From Lachnospiraceae bacterium KH1T2 (lineage in GTDB: Bacteria; Bacillota; Clostridia; Lachnospirales; Lachnospiraceae), in NCBI GenBank assembly GCA_900114405.1, contig FOSY01000002.1, positions 124,001 through 188,000 on the forward strand: a stretch of DNA of 64,000 bases. Reading direction: 5' to 3'. Under the pieces are notes generated by a model, which worked only from the letters and a program-made list of their open reading frames with translations, was not told where the DNA came from and searched no databases. This document shows, piece by piece, positions 25,140-32,968 of the stretch (the stretch's first letter is position 1; the number at the start of each line of letters is the position of its first letter). The position numbers and the translations under genes are program-made.

Positions 25140-25157
25140 ATTATCGGGGAGAATATC

Positions 25158-25817
25158 ATGGATAAAGTATTGGAGAGATTAAGTGATTTTGGAGTAGTAC
25201 CTGTAGTGGTCTTGAATAGATCAGAAAATGCAGCCGCACTTGCAGATGCGCTGTGCGAGGCTGGACTTGCCTGTGCAGAAGTCACTTTTAGGACTGAGGC
25301 AGCCGGAGAATCCATCAGAGCTATGAAAGCGGCTCATCCGAAGATGTTGATCGGCGCAGGGACAGTACTCACTACAGCACAGGTGGATATGGCTATCAGC
25401 TGCGGTGCTGAGTTTATCGTAGCGCCGGGCTTTGATCCTGAAGTAGTAGACTACTGCTTAGAGAAGAAGATCACGGTCGTACCGGGATGTGTGACACCGT
25501 CAGAAGTAGCTCAGGGCGTAAACAGAGGACTTGAAGTCCTGAAATTCTTCCCGGCTGAGCAGGCTGGCGGGCTGCCAATGATAAAAGCTATGGCAGCACC
25601 TTATACTAATGTGAAGTTCATGCCTACAGGCGGTATCAATGAAAATAATCTTGCAGACTATCTGGAATGCAGTAAGATCGTATGCTGCGGCGGCAGTTGG
25701 TTTGTGAAGTCAGACTTAATAGAAAATGGCAGCTTTGATAAGATTAAAGAGAAAGCAAGAAAAGCTGTAAATATTGTCAGATCAGTAAGACTTGAAAAAG
25801 CCGGAAAAGTCGGCTGA
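25158..25817 (+). CDS. eda: KDPG/KHG aldolase
   Basis: 219 residues, ATG 25158 after GGGGAGAA. Splits 2-keto-3-deoxy-6-phosphogluconate to pyruvate and glyceraldehyde 3-phosphate. The class I aldolase residues are present: E41 in AEVTFRTE (proton transfer) and Schiff-base K129 in LKFFPAEQ. The phosphate site MPTGGI, the GAGTV strand and GCVTPSEV are family marks. Length is typical. It is followed 12 bp later by the kinase making its substrate. Confidence 0.95.
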   Translation: MDKVLERLSDFGVVPVVVLNRSENAAALADALCEAGLACAEVTFRTEAAGESIRAMKAAHPKMLIGAGTVLTTAQVDMAISCGAEFIVAPGFDPEVVDYCLEKKITVVPGCVTPSEVAQGVNRGLEVLKFFPAEQAGGLPMIKAMAAPYTNVKFMPTGGINENNLADYLECSKIVCCGGSWFVKSDLIENGSFDKIKEKARKAVNIVRSVRLEKAGKVG

Positions 25818-25829
25818 GGAGATGGGGAA

Positions 25830-26861
25830 ATGAAGAGAATCGTTACATTGGGAGAAATAATGCTTCGCCTTTCTACACCAAACAATGAAAGACTTATTCA
25901 GGCAGATGAATTTGACGTCTGCTATGGAGGCGGAGAGGCAAATGTCGCTGTATCATTGGCAAATTATGGATATGATGCCGAGTTCGTAACAGCACTTCCG
26001 AAGCATCAGATGGGAGACTGCGCTATAGCGGCACTCAGAAAATATGGAGTTTCTACAAAGCACATTGCAAGATGTGGTGACAGGATAGGTATCTACTACC
26101 TCGAAACAGGCTCTGCAATGCGCCCGAGCAATGTCATCTATGACAGAGCAGGAAGCTCAATCGCCACTGTAGGTGCAGATGCTTTTGATTTTGACGAAAT
26201 ATTCGCAGATGCGGATTTCTTCCATTTCACGGGGATAACACCAGCTATAAGTGACAGTGCCGCAGAACTTACTAAAGCTGCATTGATAGCTGCAAAGAAA
26301 CATGGTGTAACTGTATCGGTAGACCTGAATTTCCGCAAAAAGCTCTGGTCATCAGAGAAGGCAAAGAAAGTAATGACTGACCTCATGCAGTATGTAGATA
26401 TATGCATCGGAAATGAGGAGGATGCAGAGAAAGTGCTTGGTTTCAAAGCTTCAGACAGCGATGTGACTAAGGGTGAGCTTAATCTGAAAGGCTACGAGGA
26501 AATTTTTAATGCAATGGCTGACAGATTTGGCTTTAAGTATATCGTAAGTTCACTCAGGCAATCAGTTTCTGCTTCCAATAATGGATGGAGCGCATGTATA
26601 ATGGATGGAAAGACACGCAAATTTTACCATTCACGTGCCTATACTATTACGCCGATCGTCGACCGCGTAGGCGGTGGTGATTCATTTGCGGCAGGTGTCA
26701 TCTGCGGTATGCTTGACGGCAAGTCAATGGAAGAAGCATTGGAGTTTGCTGTAGCGGCATCTGCTCTCAAGCATACTATACCGGGAGACTTCAATCATGT
26801 AAGCCGCGAAGAGGTCGAAACCCTTGTAGGCGGTGACGGAAGCGGCAGAGTGCAGAGGTAA
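25830..26861 (+). CDS. kdgK: 2-keto-3-deoxygluconate kinase (PfkB family)
   Basis: 343 residues, ATG 25830 with GAGGAGATGGGG upstream. PfkB ribokinase-like fold: N-terminal GGGEANVAVSLANYG signature and C-terminal DRVGGGDSFAAGV with the anion-hole glycines and catalytic Asp. It phosphorylates KDG with ATP to KDPG. The substrate comes from placement between eda and uxaC. It is the expected length and lies 6 bp before uxaC. Confidence 0.92.
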   Translation: MKRIVTLGEIMLRLSTPNNERLIQADEFDVCYGGGEANVAVSLANYGYDAEFVTALPKHQMGDCAIAALRKYGVSTKHIARCGDRIGIYYLETGSAMRPSNVIYDRAGSSIATVGADAFDFDEIFADADFFHFTGITPAISDSAAELTKAALIAAKKHGVTVSVDLNFRKKLWSSEKAKKVMTDLMQYVDICIGNEEDAEKVLGFKASDSDVTKGELNLKGYEEIFNAMADRFGFKYIVSSLRQSVSASNNGWSACIMDGKTRKFYHSRAYTITPIVDRVGGGDSFAAGVICGMLDGKSMEEALEFAVAASALKHTIPGDFNHVSREEVETLVGGDGSGRVQR

Positions 26862-26867
26862 GATGAT

Positions 26868-28274
26868 ATGAAGAGCTTTTTAAGCGAAGACTTTATGCTT
26901 CAAAGTGAAACTGCAGCAGAGCTGTACAGGAACTTTGCTGATGTAAAAAAAGTGCCAATAGTGGACTATCATTGCCATATTCCGGTAGCAGAGATACGTG
27001 AGGACAAGCATTTCAAAAATATCACCGAGCTGTGGCTTGGAGCGGATCACTACAAGTGGCGTCAGATGCGGGTAAACGGGATAAGTGAAAAGTACATCAC
27101 AGGAGATGGTGATGACTATGATAAGTTCTGTGCCTTTGCTGAGATCATGCCAAGACTTTTAGGAAATCCGCTGTATCATTGGTCACATCTTGAATTAAAG
27201 AGATATTTTGATATTGACGAACCGCTGAGCCTTGACACTGCAGATGATATATGGAAGAAATGTAATGCAAAGATTGCAGAACCGCAGTTCAGTGCAAGAG
27301 GTCTGATAGAGAAATCAAATGTTTCTGTTATATGCACTACGGATGATCCTTGTGATACTTTGAGTGACCATAAAGCACTTTCAGAGGATGGATCATTTAA
27401 GTGCAGGGTACTTCCGGCATTCAGACCTGACAGCGCTCTCGAAATATGGAAAGATACGTGGACTGACTATATTAAAAGACTTGAAAAGTGCAGCGGCATT
27501 GCCGTGAAAGGCATTGATGATCTTCTCAAAGCGCTGGAATGCAGGATCGACCATTTTGCCAAACATGGCTGCCGTGTCAGCGATCACGGGATTTATGATG
27601 TGAGATATAAGTTTTGCGATAGAAACAAGGCTGATGAGATAGTTAACAAAAGGCTTAATGGGGAAAAGCCTACATCAGATGAAATATATCTATTTTTATC
27701 ATATATGCTTATTAAACTCGCAAAATCTTACAAGGCACATGATTTTGTGATGCAGCTTCATTATGGTGTCGTCAGGGACAATAATAAAAAGGCTTTGAAA
27801 GCACTTGGTATAAATACCGGCTTCGATGCCATGCACAATGATACAAGCGCCGCAGGTCTGCTTGAAATGCTCAATGCTATGGAGAGTGAAGATGCGCTTC
27901 CAAAGACCATCATATATTCGCTCAATCCGGCAGATAATGCTGTGATCGACTGTGCTATCGGATGCTTTGCTGAGGAAGGAATCAGGGGAAAAGTTCAGCA
28001 TGGCAGTGCATGGTGGTTTAATGATCACTTTGACGGCATGGAGGCACAGCTTAGAAGTTATGCGGCTCTTTCTACTCTTGGTAATCATATAGGAATGTTG
28101 ACGGATTCACGCTCATTTTTATCATATACAAGGCATGAATATTTCAGACGGATTCTTTGTAATTTCATCGGTGAGTATGTCGAGACAGGGATGTACCCTT
28201 ATGATGAAAATGCGTTGGGGAAGCTTATCAAAGATATCTGCCTGGATAATACACTTAGATACTTTGAATTTTAA
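26868..28274 (+). CDS. uxaC: Glucuronate isomerase
   Basis: 468 residues from ATG 26868. Converts D-glucuronate to D-fructuronate, the entry step for the sugar released by AguA. The amidohydrolase-like fold is marked by IVDYHCHIP, with the metal-site HxH, and by CTTDDPCDTLSDH. Late blocks are GKVQHGSAWWFNDHFDG and LTDSRSFLSYTRHEYFRR, both conserved in UxaC. Last gene of the operon, closed by a repeat and a terminator. Confidence 0.96.
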   Translation: MKSFLSEDFMLQSETAAELYRNFADVKKVPIVDYHCHIPVAEIREDKHFKNITELWLGADHYKWRQMRVNGISEKYITGDGDDYDKFCAFAEIMPRLLGNPLYHWSHLELKRYFDIDEPLSLDTADDIWKKCNAKIAEPQFSARGLIEKSNVSVICTTDDPCDTLSDHKALSEDGSFKCRVLPAFRPDSALEIWKDTWTDYIKRLEKCSGIAVKGIDDLLKALECRIDHFAKHGCRVSDHGIYDVRYKFCDRNKADEIVNKRLNGEKPTSDEIYLFLSYMLIKLAKSYKAHDFVMQLHYGVVRDNNKKALKALGINTGFDAMHNDTSAAGLLEMLNAMESEDALPKTIIYSLNPADNAVIDCAIGCFAEEGIRGKVQHGSAWWFNDHFDGMEAQLRSYAALSTLGNHIGMLTDSRSFLSYTRHEYFRRILCNFIGEYVETGMYPYDENALGKLIKDICLDNTLRYFEF

Positions 28275-28277
28275 ACA

Positions 28278-28427
28278 TATAGATTTTTGCAGCAAAGCTT
28301 CAAAAATCCCGCAAACAAGCCATTTAAATGCAGCTGCGCTGCGGGCTTGTTTGCCGCTTGTTTTTTGCTTTCAGACGGAACCCGCAGTAAATGCGTGTTC
28401 CTGTAATTTACGTACAAGAATTCATAC
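28278..28427 (+). repeat. 150-bp multi-hairpin repeat, copy A
   Basis: It starts 3 bp after the uxaC stop codon. The same 150 bp recur at 48584 with only two substitutions. Hairpin 1 is GATTTTTG around a short AGC-rich loop with CAAAAATC. Hairpin 2 is GCAAACAAGCC with GGGCTTGTTTGC, enclosing ATTTAAAT and GCAGC/GCTGC. A third part ends CGTACAAGAATTCATAC. It does not encode a protein. Confidence 0.9.
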
Positions 28428-28436
28428 AAATTAACC

Positions 28437-28473
28437 GGCGTCTGCTGCATATGCAGTAGACGCCACTTTTTTC
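28437..28473. terminator. Bidirectional terminator between uxaC and fumC
   Basis: GGCGTCTGCTGCAT and ATGCAGTAGACGCC form a nearly perfect stem without a real loop, with TTTTTT on the plus side. Confidence 0.8.
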
Positions 28474-28477
28474 ATCT

Positions 28478-29881
28478 TTATTCTTTAGCCATTTCTTCCG
28501 GATGGAATATTTCATCAAAACGCTCTGCTGTAAGAAAGCCAAGGCTTACACAGGCTTCTTTTAATGAGATATTTTCTTCGCATGCCTTATGAGCGCATTT
28601 TGCAGCATTTTCATAGCCGATATATGGATTAAGCGCAGTCCCAAGCATCAGTGATCTGTGGAGATTTTCGTGCATTTTCTCTTTATTTGGTCTTATGCCC
28701 GCAACGCAATTGTCTGTAAACGAGATAATTGACTCTGAGAGTAGTCTTGCTGACTGTATGAAATTATAGGCTATCACAGGAAGGAATACATTTAATTGGA
28801 AATTTCCCTGTGACGCTGCTATCCCGACTGCGGCATCATTACCCATTACCTGTACTGCGACCATTGTGACCTGTTCACACTGTGTCGGGTTAACTTTACC
28901 AGGCATTATTGAGCTTCCCGGCTCATTCTCAGGAATACGTATCTCACCGAGCCCGCAGCGAGGACCAGAAGCCAGCCAGCGTACATCGTTAGCTATTTTC
29001 ATCATATCAGCGGCTAAAGCTTTAAGTGCACCGTGGGCAAAAACAATTTCATCACGCGAGCTCAGAGCATGAAATTTGTTTGATGCAGTGATAAAATCAA
29101 TCCCGGTAAGTTTAGCAATCTTTTCAGCAGTTTTTTTATCAAAACCTTCCGGAGCATTAAGACCTGTCCCAACGGCAGTTCCGCCTAACGCTAACTCTTT
29201 AAGAGGGTCAAGCGATAATTTTAACATTTCTATATCCCGTTCAAGGGAGCTTCTCCATCCGCTTATCTCCTGAGAAAATGAAATAGGCACTGCATCCTGC
29301 AGATGTGTCCTTCCGCTTTTGACAATTCCTTTGTTTTCCTTTTCAAGTTTCTTAAAAGTATCAACTAGCTTACTTACAGCGGGCAAAAGTCTTTTTTTGA
29401 TCATAAGCGCAGCCGCTATATGAAGTGCTGTCGGAAACGTATCATTAGAAGACTGGCTCATATTCACATCATCATTAGGATGCAGAAGTTTTTTGCCTGC
29501 GATGGCATTTCCTCGTCCTGCGATCACTTCATTGACGTTCATATTTGACTGAGTTCCTGAACCTGTCTGCCAAACCACTAATGGGAAGTTGTCCCACAAT
29601 TTGCCATCATATATCTCATCGCAAACTTTTGAGATCGTGCTGCATTTCTCTGCAGTCATTTTTTCAGGCACAATTTCGCTATTTGCTTCAGCCGCTGCCT
29701 TTTTCAAAATAGAAAACGCTGAAATAATCTCCTGCGGCATAGTTTCATATCCAACACCTATAAGGAAATTTTCATGACTTCGCTGTGTCTGAGCACCCCA
29801 GTATTTATCAGCCGGAACCTTCATTTCTCCCATAGAGTCATGCTCGATCCTATATTCAACTGCTGAATTTTCTTTTTCCAT
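28478..29881 (-). CDS. fumC: Class II fumarate hydratase
   Basis: 467 residues, ATG 29881 with AAAGGGG upstream. Interconverts fumarate and malate. The fumarase/aspartase superfamily signature [11 protein letters not shown] is present and intact, as are [23 protein letters not shown] and [13 protein letters not shown]. The oxygen-stable, iron-free class II form is unusual for strict anaerobes that often use class I, but it is not rare. It is monocistronic. It may supply fumarate for a reductase such as that at 1153, but the two loci are not linked. Confidence 0.96.
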   Translation of the reverse strand: MEKENSAVEYRIEHDSMGEMKVPADKYWGAQTQRSHENFLIGVGYETMPQEIISAFSILKKAAAEANSEIVPEKMTAEKCSTISKVCDEIYDGKLWDNFPLVVWQTGSGTQSNMNVNEVIAGRGNAIAGKKLLHPNDDVNMSQSSNDTFPTALHIAAALMIKKRLLPAVSKLVDTFKKLEKENKGIVKSGRTHLQDAVPISFSQEISGWRSSLERDIEMLKLSLDPLKELALGGTAVGTGLNAPEGFDKKTAEKIAKLTGIDFITASNKFHALSSRDEIVFAHGALKALAADMMKIANDVRWLASGPRCGLGEIRIPENEPGSSIMPGKVNPTQCEQVTMVAVQVMGNDAAVGIAASQGNFQLNVFLPVIAYNFIQSARLLSESIISFTDNCVAGIRPNKEKMHENLHRSLMLGTALNPYIGYENAAKCAHKACEENISLKEACVSLGFLTAERFDEIFHPEEMAKE

Positions 29882-30133
29882 AAGATTTTCCCCTTTAACA
29901 CTTTTTTAATATCATGGTTATCAGTCAAATTTTTGAGATATGACACGTTGTAAATGTGATAATTACGCCAAACCTCAACCTCCTTAGATTATATCAGAAA
30001 TGTTAACTCAGTATAAATATTTTGTGCACATTCCCTAAAACTTCTTGCAAATGGCTTGATTTTATGTCAAAATTTACTTATACGGTTAAAGCTAAAGAGC
30101 CAAACAACTATGGCTTTGGGCTGTAAATAAGAC

Positions 30134-30188
30134 AAGGAGGAAACATTTATTATATAGGCTTTAGACAAAATCTATAGATCAAATGTTT
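30134..30188 (+). promoter_or_regulatory. Leader hairpin with a stranded Shine-Dalgarno before the receiver gene
   Basis: AAGGAGG (30134-30140) is followed by no usable start codon. Instead the arm AAACATTTATTATATAG pairs with CTATAGATCAAATGTTT (14 of 17). The receiver gene starts 31 nt after the hairpin without any near ribosome site. The hairpin may bring the distant site near the start or control access. The rest of 29882-30218 holds only the leaders of the two divergent genes. Confidence 0.4.
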
Positions 30189-30218
30189 GTTTTCAGCTTA
30201 TTTAAATGATTGAATTAA

Positions 30219-30584
30219 ATGACAAAAAATGTGCTTGTTGTTGATGATTCAAATTTCATGAGAACCATAATTACTGATATCCTAAATGCAAATGGATATC
30301 ACTTGGCTGGTCTTGCCAAAGATGGACAGGATGTTCTGCGCATGTATCGTGAGCTTAAACCAGATCTCGTTATAATGGATCTTACAATGCAGAATGTTGG
30401 CGGCATCGATGGCTTAAAAATGCTCAAAGCAGAATTTCCGGAAGCTAAGGTGGTTGTATGCTCTGCACTTGAACAGAGAGAATACTTCGTGAAAGCCATA
30501 GAATGCGGAGCTGACGACTTCATTACAAAGCCTATAACACCTGACAAGATCTTAACTGCTGTCGAAAACAGCATAGGAATCTAA
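30219..30584 (+). CDS. Stand-alone CheY-like response regulator receiver
   Basis: 121 residues, a single receiver domain. The acidic pocket is D9-D10, phospho-acceptor D54 (VIMDLTM), switch S82 (VVCSAL) and K104 (TKPITP). The closest general pattern is the CheY/TrxR-type 'chemotaxis protein' form seen in Firmicutes (MDLTMQNVGGIDGLKML). There is no output domain. The partner kinase is not in the window, so a role in motility or signalling is an inference. No Shine-Dalgarno is close to ATG 30219. Confidence 0.88.
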   Translation: MTKNVLVVDDSNFMRTIITDILNANGYHLAGLAKDGQDVLRMYRELKPDLVIMDLTMQNVGGIDGLKMLKAEFPEAKVVVCSALEQREYFVKAIECGADDFITKPITPDKILTAVENSIGI

Positions 30585-30642
30585 TAACTAATATTTATAA
30601 CGCATAAACAATGGAGCAAAATAATATAGACGAGTTTGATTA

Positions 30643-30679
30643 ATGCCTCATCATTTAATTTAATGGTGAGGCATTTTTT
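30643..30679 (+). terminator. Terminator of the receiver gene
   Basis: AATGCCTCA pairs with TGAGGCATT, followed by TTTTT. Confidence 0.88.
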
Positions 30680-30690
30680 GTATGCGTAAA

Positions 30691-30715
30691 GTTTACATAA
30701 ATATATTATGTAAAT
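30691..30715. repeat. 25-bp palindrome, left of the recombinase gene (candidate recombination site 1)
   Basis: GTTTACATAA-ATATA-TTATGTAAAT has 10-bp arms (one end mismatch) and a 5-bp centre. It recurs as GTTTACATAA-TTATA-TTATGTAAAC at 31697, 1006 bp away, on the other side of the recombinase gene. Inverted arms around a short centre are the usual form of tyrosine recombinase core sites. Confidence 0.65.
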
Positions 30716-30768
30716 CAACCATTTGAAGATGCTATCAACATGAATTGTCCTGATTTTGGTGATTCTTA

Positions 30769-30800
30769 AAATCTAACACAATGTAAATTATGTTAGATTT
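30769..30800. repeat. Perfect 10-bp inverted repeat before the recombinase gene
   Basis: AAATCTAACA and TGTTAGATTT stand 12 bp apart, about 165 bp before the recombinase start. There is no T run. It may be a binding site or a weak hairpin. The rest of 30680-30965 includes a likely -10 TATAAT near 30866 and no gene. Confidence 0.45.
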
Positions 30801-30965
30801 ATGATTTACTGCAAAAGCCCGAAAATACGGGATTTTTCATTCACAAAGGCATTTTTTTAGTATATAATATAACATATTGAGAAAATTGTTTATTTTATCT
30901 AAGGGTATAATATCCGGCTTAGATAAAAAATCTGAGATTTGAGATTATGGAAGGCAGCATAAGTA

Positions 30966-31514
30966 ATGAATAAGGTTGAACCAATAAGAAACATAGTGCA
31001 ATTAAATCAGATGAAGGAAAATCTTAAGAAGATGAATGAAAAGTACTACATTCTTTTTGAGATTGGCGTTAATTCCGGGCTTCGTGTCTCCGACTTACGA
31101 AAGCTTCAAGTGAAAGATGTAAAATATGGCGACTACATATATATAACAGAGCAGAAAACCGGTAAGAATAAGCGTTTTTTGCTTAATGCACATGTACGTC
31201 AGGAAGTTATGGAATACATTACAAGAAACAAACTTAACGATGATGATTACATAGTACAAAGCCAAAAGGGCATAAATCAGCCGCTTTCAAGGGTGCAGGT
31301 CTATCATGTTTTGAATCTTGCAGCAGAAGGTTTCGGCATAAGGATCGGTACTCATACAATGCGTAAAACCTTTGGTTACTGGCACTATCAGAGGTATCAG
31401 GATGTTGCTATGCTGCAGATGATCTTTAACCACAGTTCACCATCCGTAACCCTTCGTTACATCGGAATCAGTGACGATATGATCGATGCTACACTTAGAG
31501 AATTTTACATTTAA
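30966..31514 (+). CDS. Minimal tyrosine recombinase (FimB-like catalytic domain)
   Basis: 182 residues, ATG 30966 with GGAAGG upstream. Catalytic set: R40 (SGLRVSDL), K64/K67 (EQKTGK), H130 and R133 (HTMRKTFG), H156 (FNHSS) and Y165 (RYIG). The N-terminal core-binding (SAM-like) domain is nearly absent, as in FimB/FimE phase-variation recombinases and some small integron or transposon recombinases. Palindromes of recombinase-site form lie at 30691 and 31697. Possible roles are DNA inversion, cassette mobility or local resolution. There are no phage or conjugation genes nearby. Confidence 0.88.
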   Translation: MNKVEPIRNIVQLNQMKENLKKMNEKYYILFEIGVNSGLRVSDLRKLQVKDVKYGDYIYITEQKTGKNKRFLLNAHVRQEVMEYITRNKLNDDDYIVQSQKGINQPLSRVQVYHVLNLAAEGFGIRIGTHTMRKTFGYWHYQRYQDVAMLQMIFNHSSPSVTLRYIGISDDMIDATLREFYI

Positions 31515-31518
31515 GAAA

Positions 31519-31597
31519 AATGCTCTGTATTGCAAAATTTTTATTGAATAATGATCAATCTTGCATTTACGAAAAAAATAATGCAATACAGAGCATT
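31519..31597 (-). terminator. Long hairpin, probable terminator of the zinc-ribbon gene
   Basis: AATGCTCTGTATTGCA and its exact reverse complement (16 bp) stand 47 bp apart. On the minus strand the left arm runs into TTTTTC. It also lies 5 bp after the recombinase stop. The long spacer is unusual for a plain terminator. Confidence 0.5.
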
Positions 31598-31696
31598 CTC
31601 AAAATGAAGCATCAATTGATATTACCATGATGAGAGTTTCTGTTCTATTTATATATCAAAAGTATCAATAATAGATTTATTGTAGTATAAATATAT

Positions 31697-31721
31697 GTTT
31701 ACATAATTATATTATGTAAAC
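31697..31721. repeat. 25-bp palindrome covering the stop codon of the zinc-ribbon gene (candidate recombination site 2)
   Basis: GTTTACATAA-TTATA-TTATGTAAAC, perfect 10-bp arms. The minus-strand stop codon (31712-31714) and the last two codons of the neighbouring gene lie in it, reminiscent of integration sites at gene ends. The partner is at 30691. Confidence 0.65.
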
Positions 31722-32041
31722 TGCACATCTTTTTGTATACTTTTTGGTGCTTTATTTAGGTGGCAGGTCTCACATCTAGTATTACCTGTTTTTCCGCAAG
31801 CGATGCATGTCCATCCTGACGATGTGTTTCCTGAAAGATGTACGTACTGTTCCAAAGAATAGAATTCATTAGCGGTATGAGTGCTTTTTGGCTGCACATT
31901 ATTCATCTTTTTTGCTCTAGCATTTATCAGCTTGTCTGCAAAAGCATCTATATTCTCTTTTCGGAAATCAGCAGATGCTTTATATTCAGTTTTGACCGCA
32001 GCTTCCTCAATACCAAGGAAGTCCGATAAATTTTCCAGCAT
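31712..32041 (-). CDS. Small protein with C-terminal zinc ribbon
   Basis: 109 residues. The start is ATG 32041, as AAGGGG stands 9 nt before it; upstream ATGs overlap the ribosome site. The N-terminal half is helical (LSDFLGIEEAAVKTEYKAS). The C-terminal part WTCIACGKTGNTRCETC is a CxxC-x7-CxxC zinc ribbon. The function is unknown. Its 3' end coincides with a palindrome (31697), so its tail may have been set by recombination. Confidence 0.7.
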   Translation of the reverse strand: MLENLSDFLGIEEAAVKTEYKASADFRKENIDAFADKLINARAKKMNNVQPKSTHTANEFYSLEQYVHLSGNTSSGWTCIACGKTGNTRCETCHLNKAPKSIQKDVQFT

Positions 32042-32248
32042 ATGCATCATCCCCTTAAATAACAAAATCACAGAAACTATAAATTTTACTTGTAAAAAAA
32101 GTTAATGATAGTTATCTTAATATGTATATCGGATGATTTTTAATACTGTATACAATGTAGTATGATATTTGATAAATTCTTAACGTTTTTTCTAATTAAT
32201 TGAATTTTGAATCATTTTTTTTATAAAACATTAAAAACAGGAGGATAA

Positions 32249-32860
32249 ATGAATAATAATTTTTTAGATAAGTTCAAAAATCATAAAATGGAATTTATCC
32301 CTTTTAATCAGCAAAGAAAGGCGGCTATACTAATTCCTGTCATTCCTGATAAAAAAAGTGATGAACTGTGCCTGCTTTTTGAGGTACGAAACAGCAGCAT
32401 TGCTCAGGGCAGTGAAATATGTTTCCCCGGCGGAATGATCGAAGAAGGCGAAAGCGGAGAAACCGCTGCCATACGTGAAACTTCCGAAGAATTATGCTTA
32501 TCTAAAGATCAGATAACAGTCACTTCTCCAATGTTTGAACTTTCCGGTCCAAGGGGAATTTCTGTAAATTCTTACCTCGGAACTATAGAAAATTATAAAA
32601 ACACCTGGTCAACTGATGAAGTTGATCATGTTTTCACCTTACCAATATCATGGTTTATAGAAAACGAACCAATTATTTCTTCTGCAAAGCTCAAAACTAT
32701 CCCTGACACCGACTTTCCATACGAATTTATTCCAAATGGAAAAGATTATACTTTTTGGGACATTCACAAAAAATTCTATTTCTATCAGACACCTGAAGGT
32801 ATTATCTGGGGGCTCACAGCTCAGATTATCTACGCCTTTATCAAACATGTCTGTGATTAA
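32249..32860 (+). CDS. Nudix hydrolase, CoA pyrophosphatase-like
   Basis: 203 residues; AGGAGG before ATG 32249. The Nudix box is complete: GGMIEEGE, then seven residues, then RETSEEL, which binds the divalent metal. Just before it, RNSSIAQGSEICFPGG resembles the CoA-pyrophosphatase (UPF0035) signature, in which such enzymes cleave CoA to 3',5'-ADP and phosphopantetheine. The substrate is likely but not proven. It is monocistronic, 108 bp before the signalling gene. Confidence 0.87.
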   Translation: MNNNFLDKFKNHKMEFIPFNQQRKAAILIPVIPDKKSDELCLLFEVRNSSIAQGSEICFPGGMIEEGESGETAAIRETSEELCLSKDQITVTSPMFELSGPRGISVNSYLGTIENYKNTWSTDEVDHVFTLPISWFIENEPIISSAKLKTIPDTDFPYEFIPNGKDYTFWDIHKKFYFYQTPEGIIWGLTAQIIYAFIKHVCD

Positions 32861-32968
32861 ATACGTTAGAGCATATTTAATTTATCATTTTCTTTACCGA
32901 TATACATATGAATAAGTATATATCGTAAACGACATTAGTATTTGCCTAATGATAACGGGGAAATCTCT

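Noticed and set aside
29941-30133. Riboswitch before the receiver gene
   Set aside because: Looked for GEMM or other known cores because of short GCC/GGC pairs; the conserved motifs of c-di-GMP or other riboswitches are not present.
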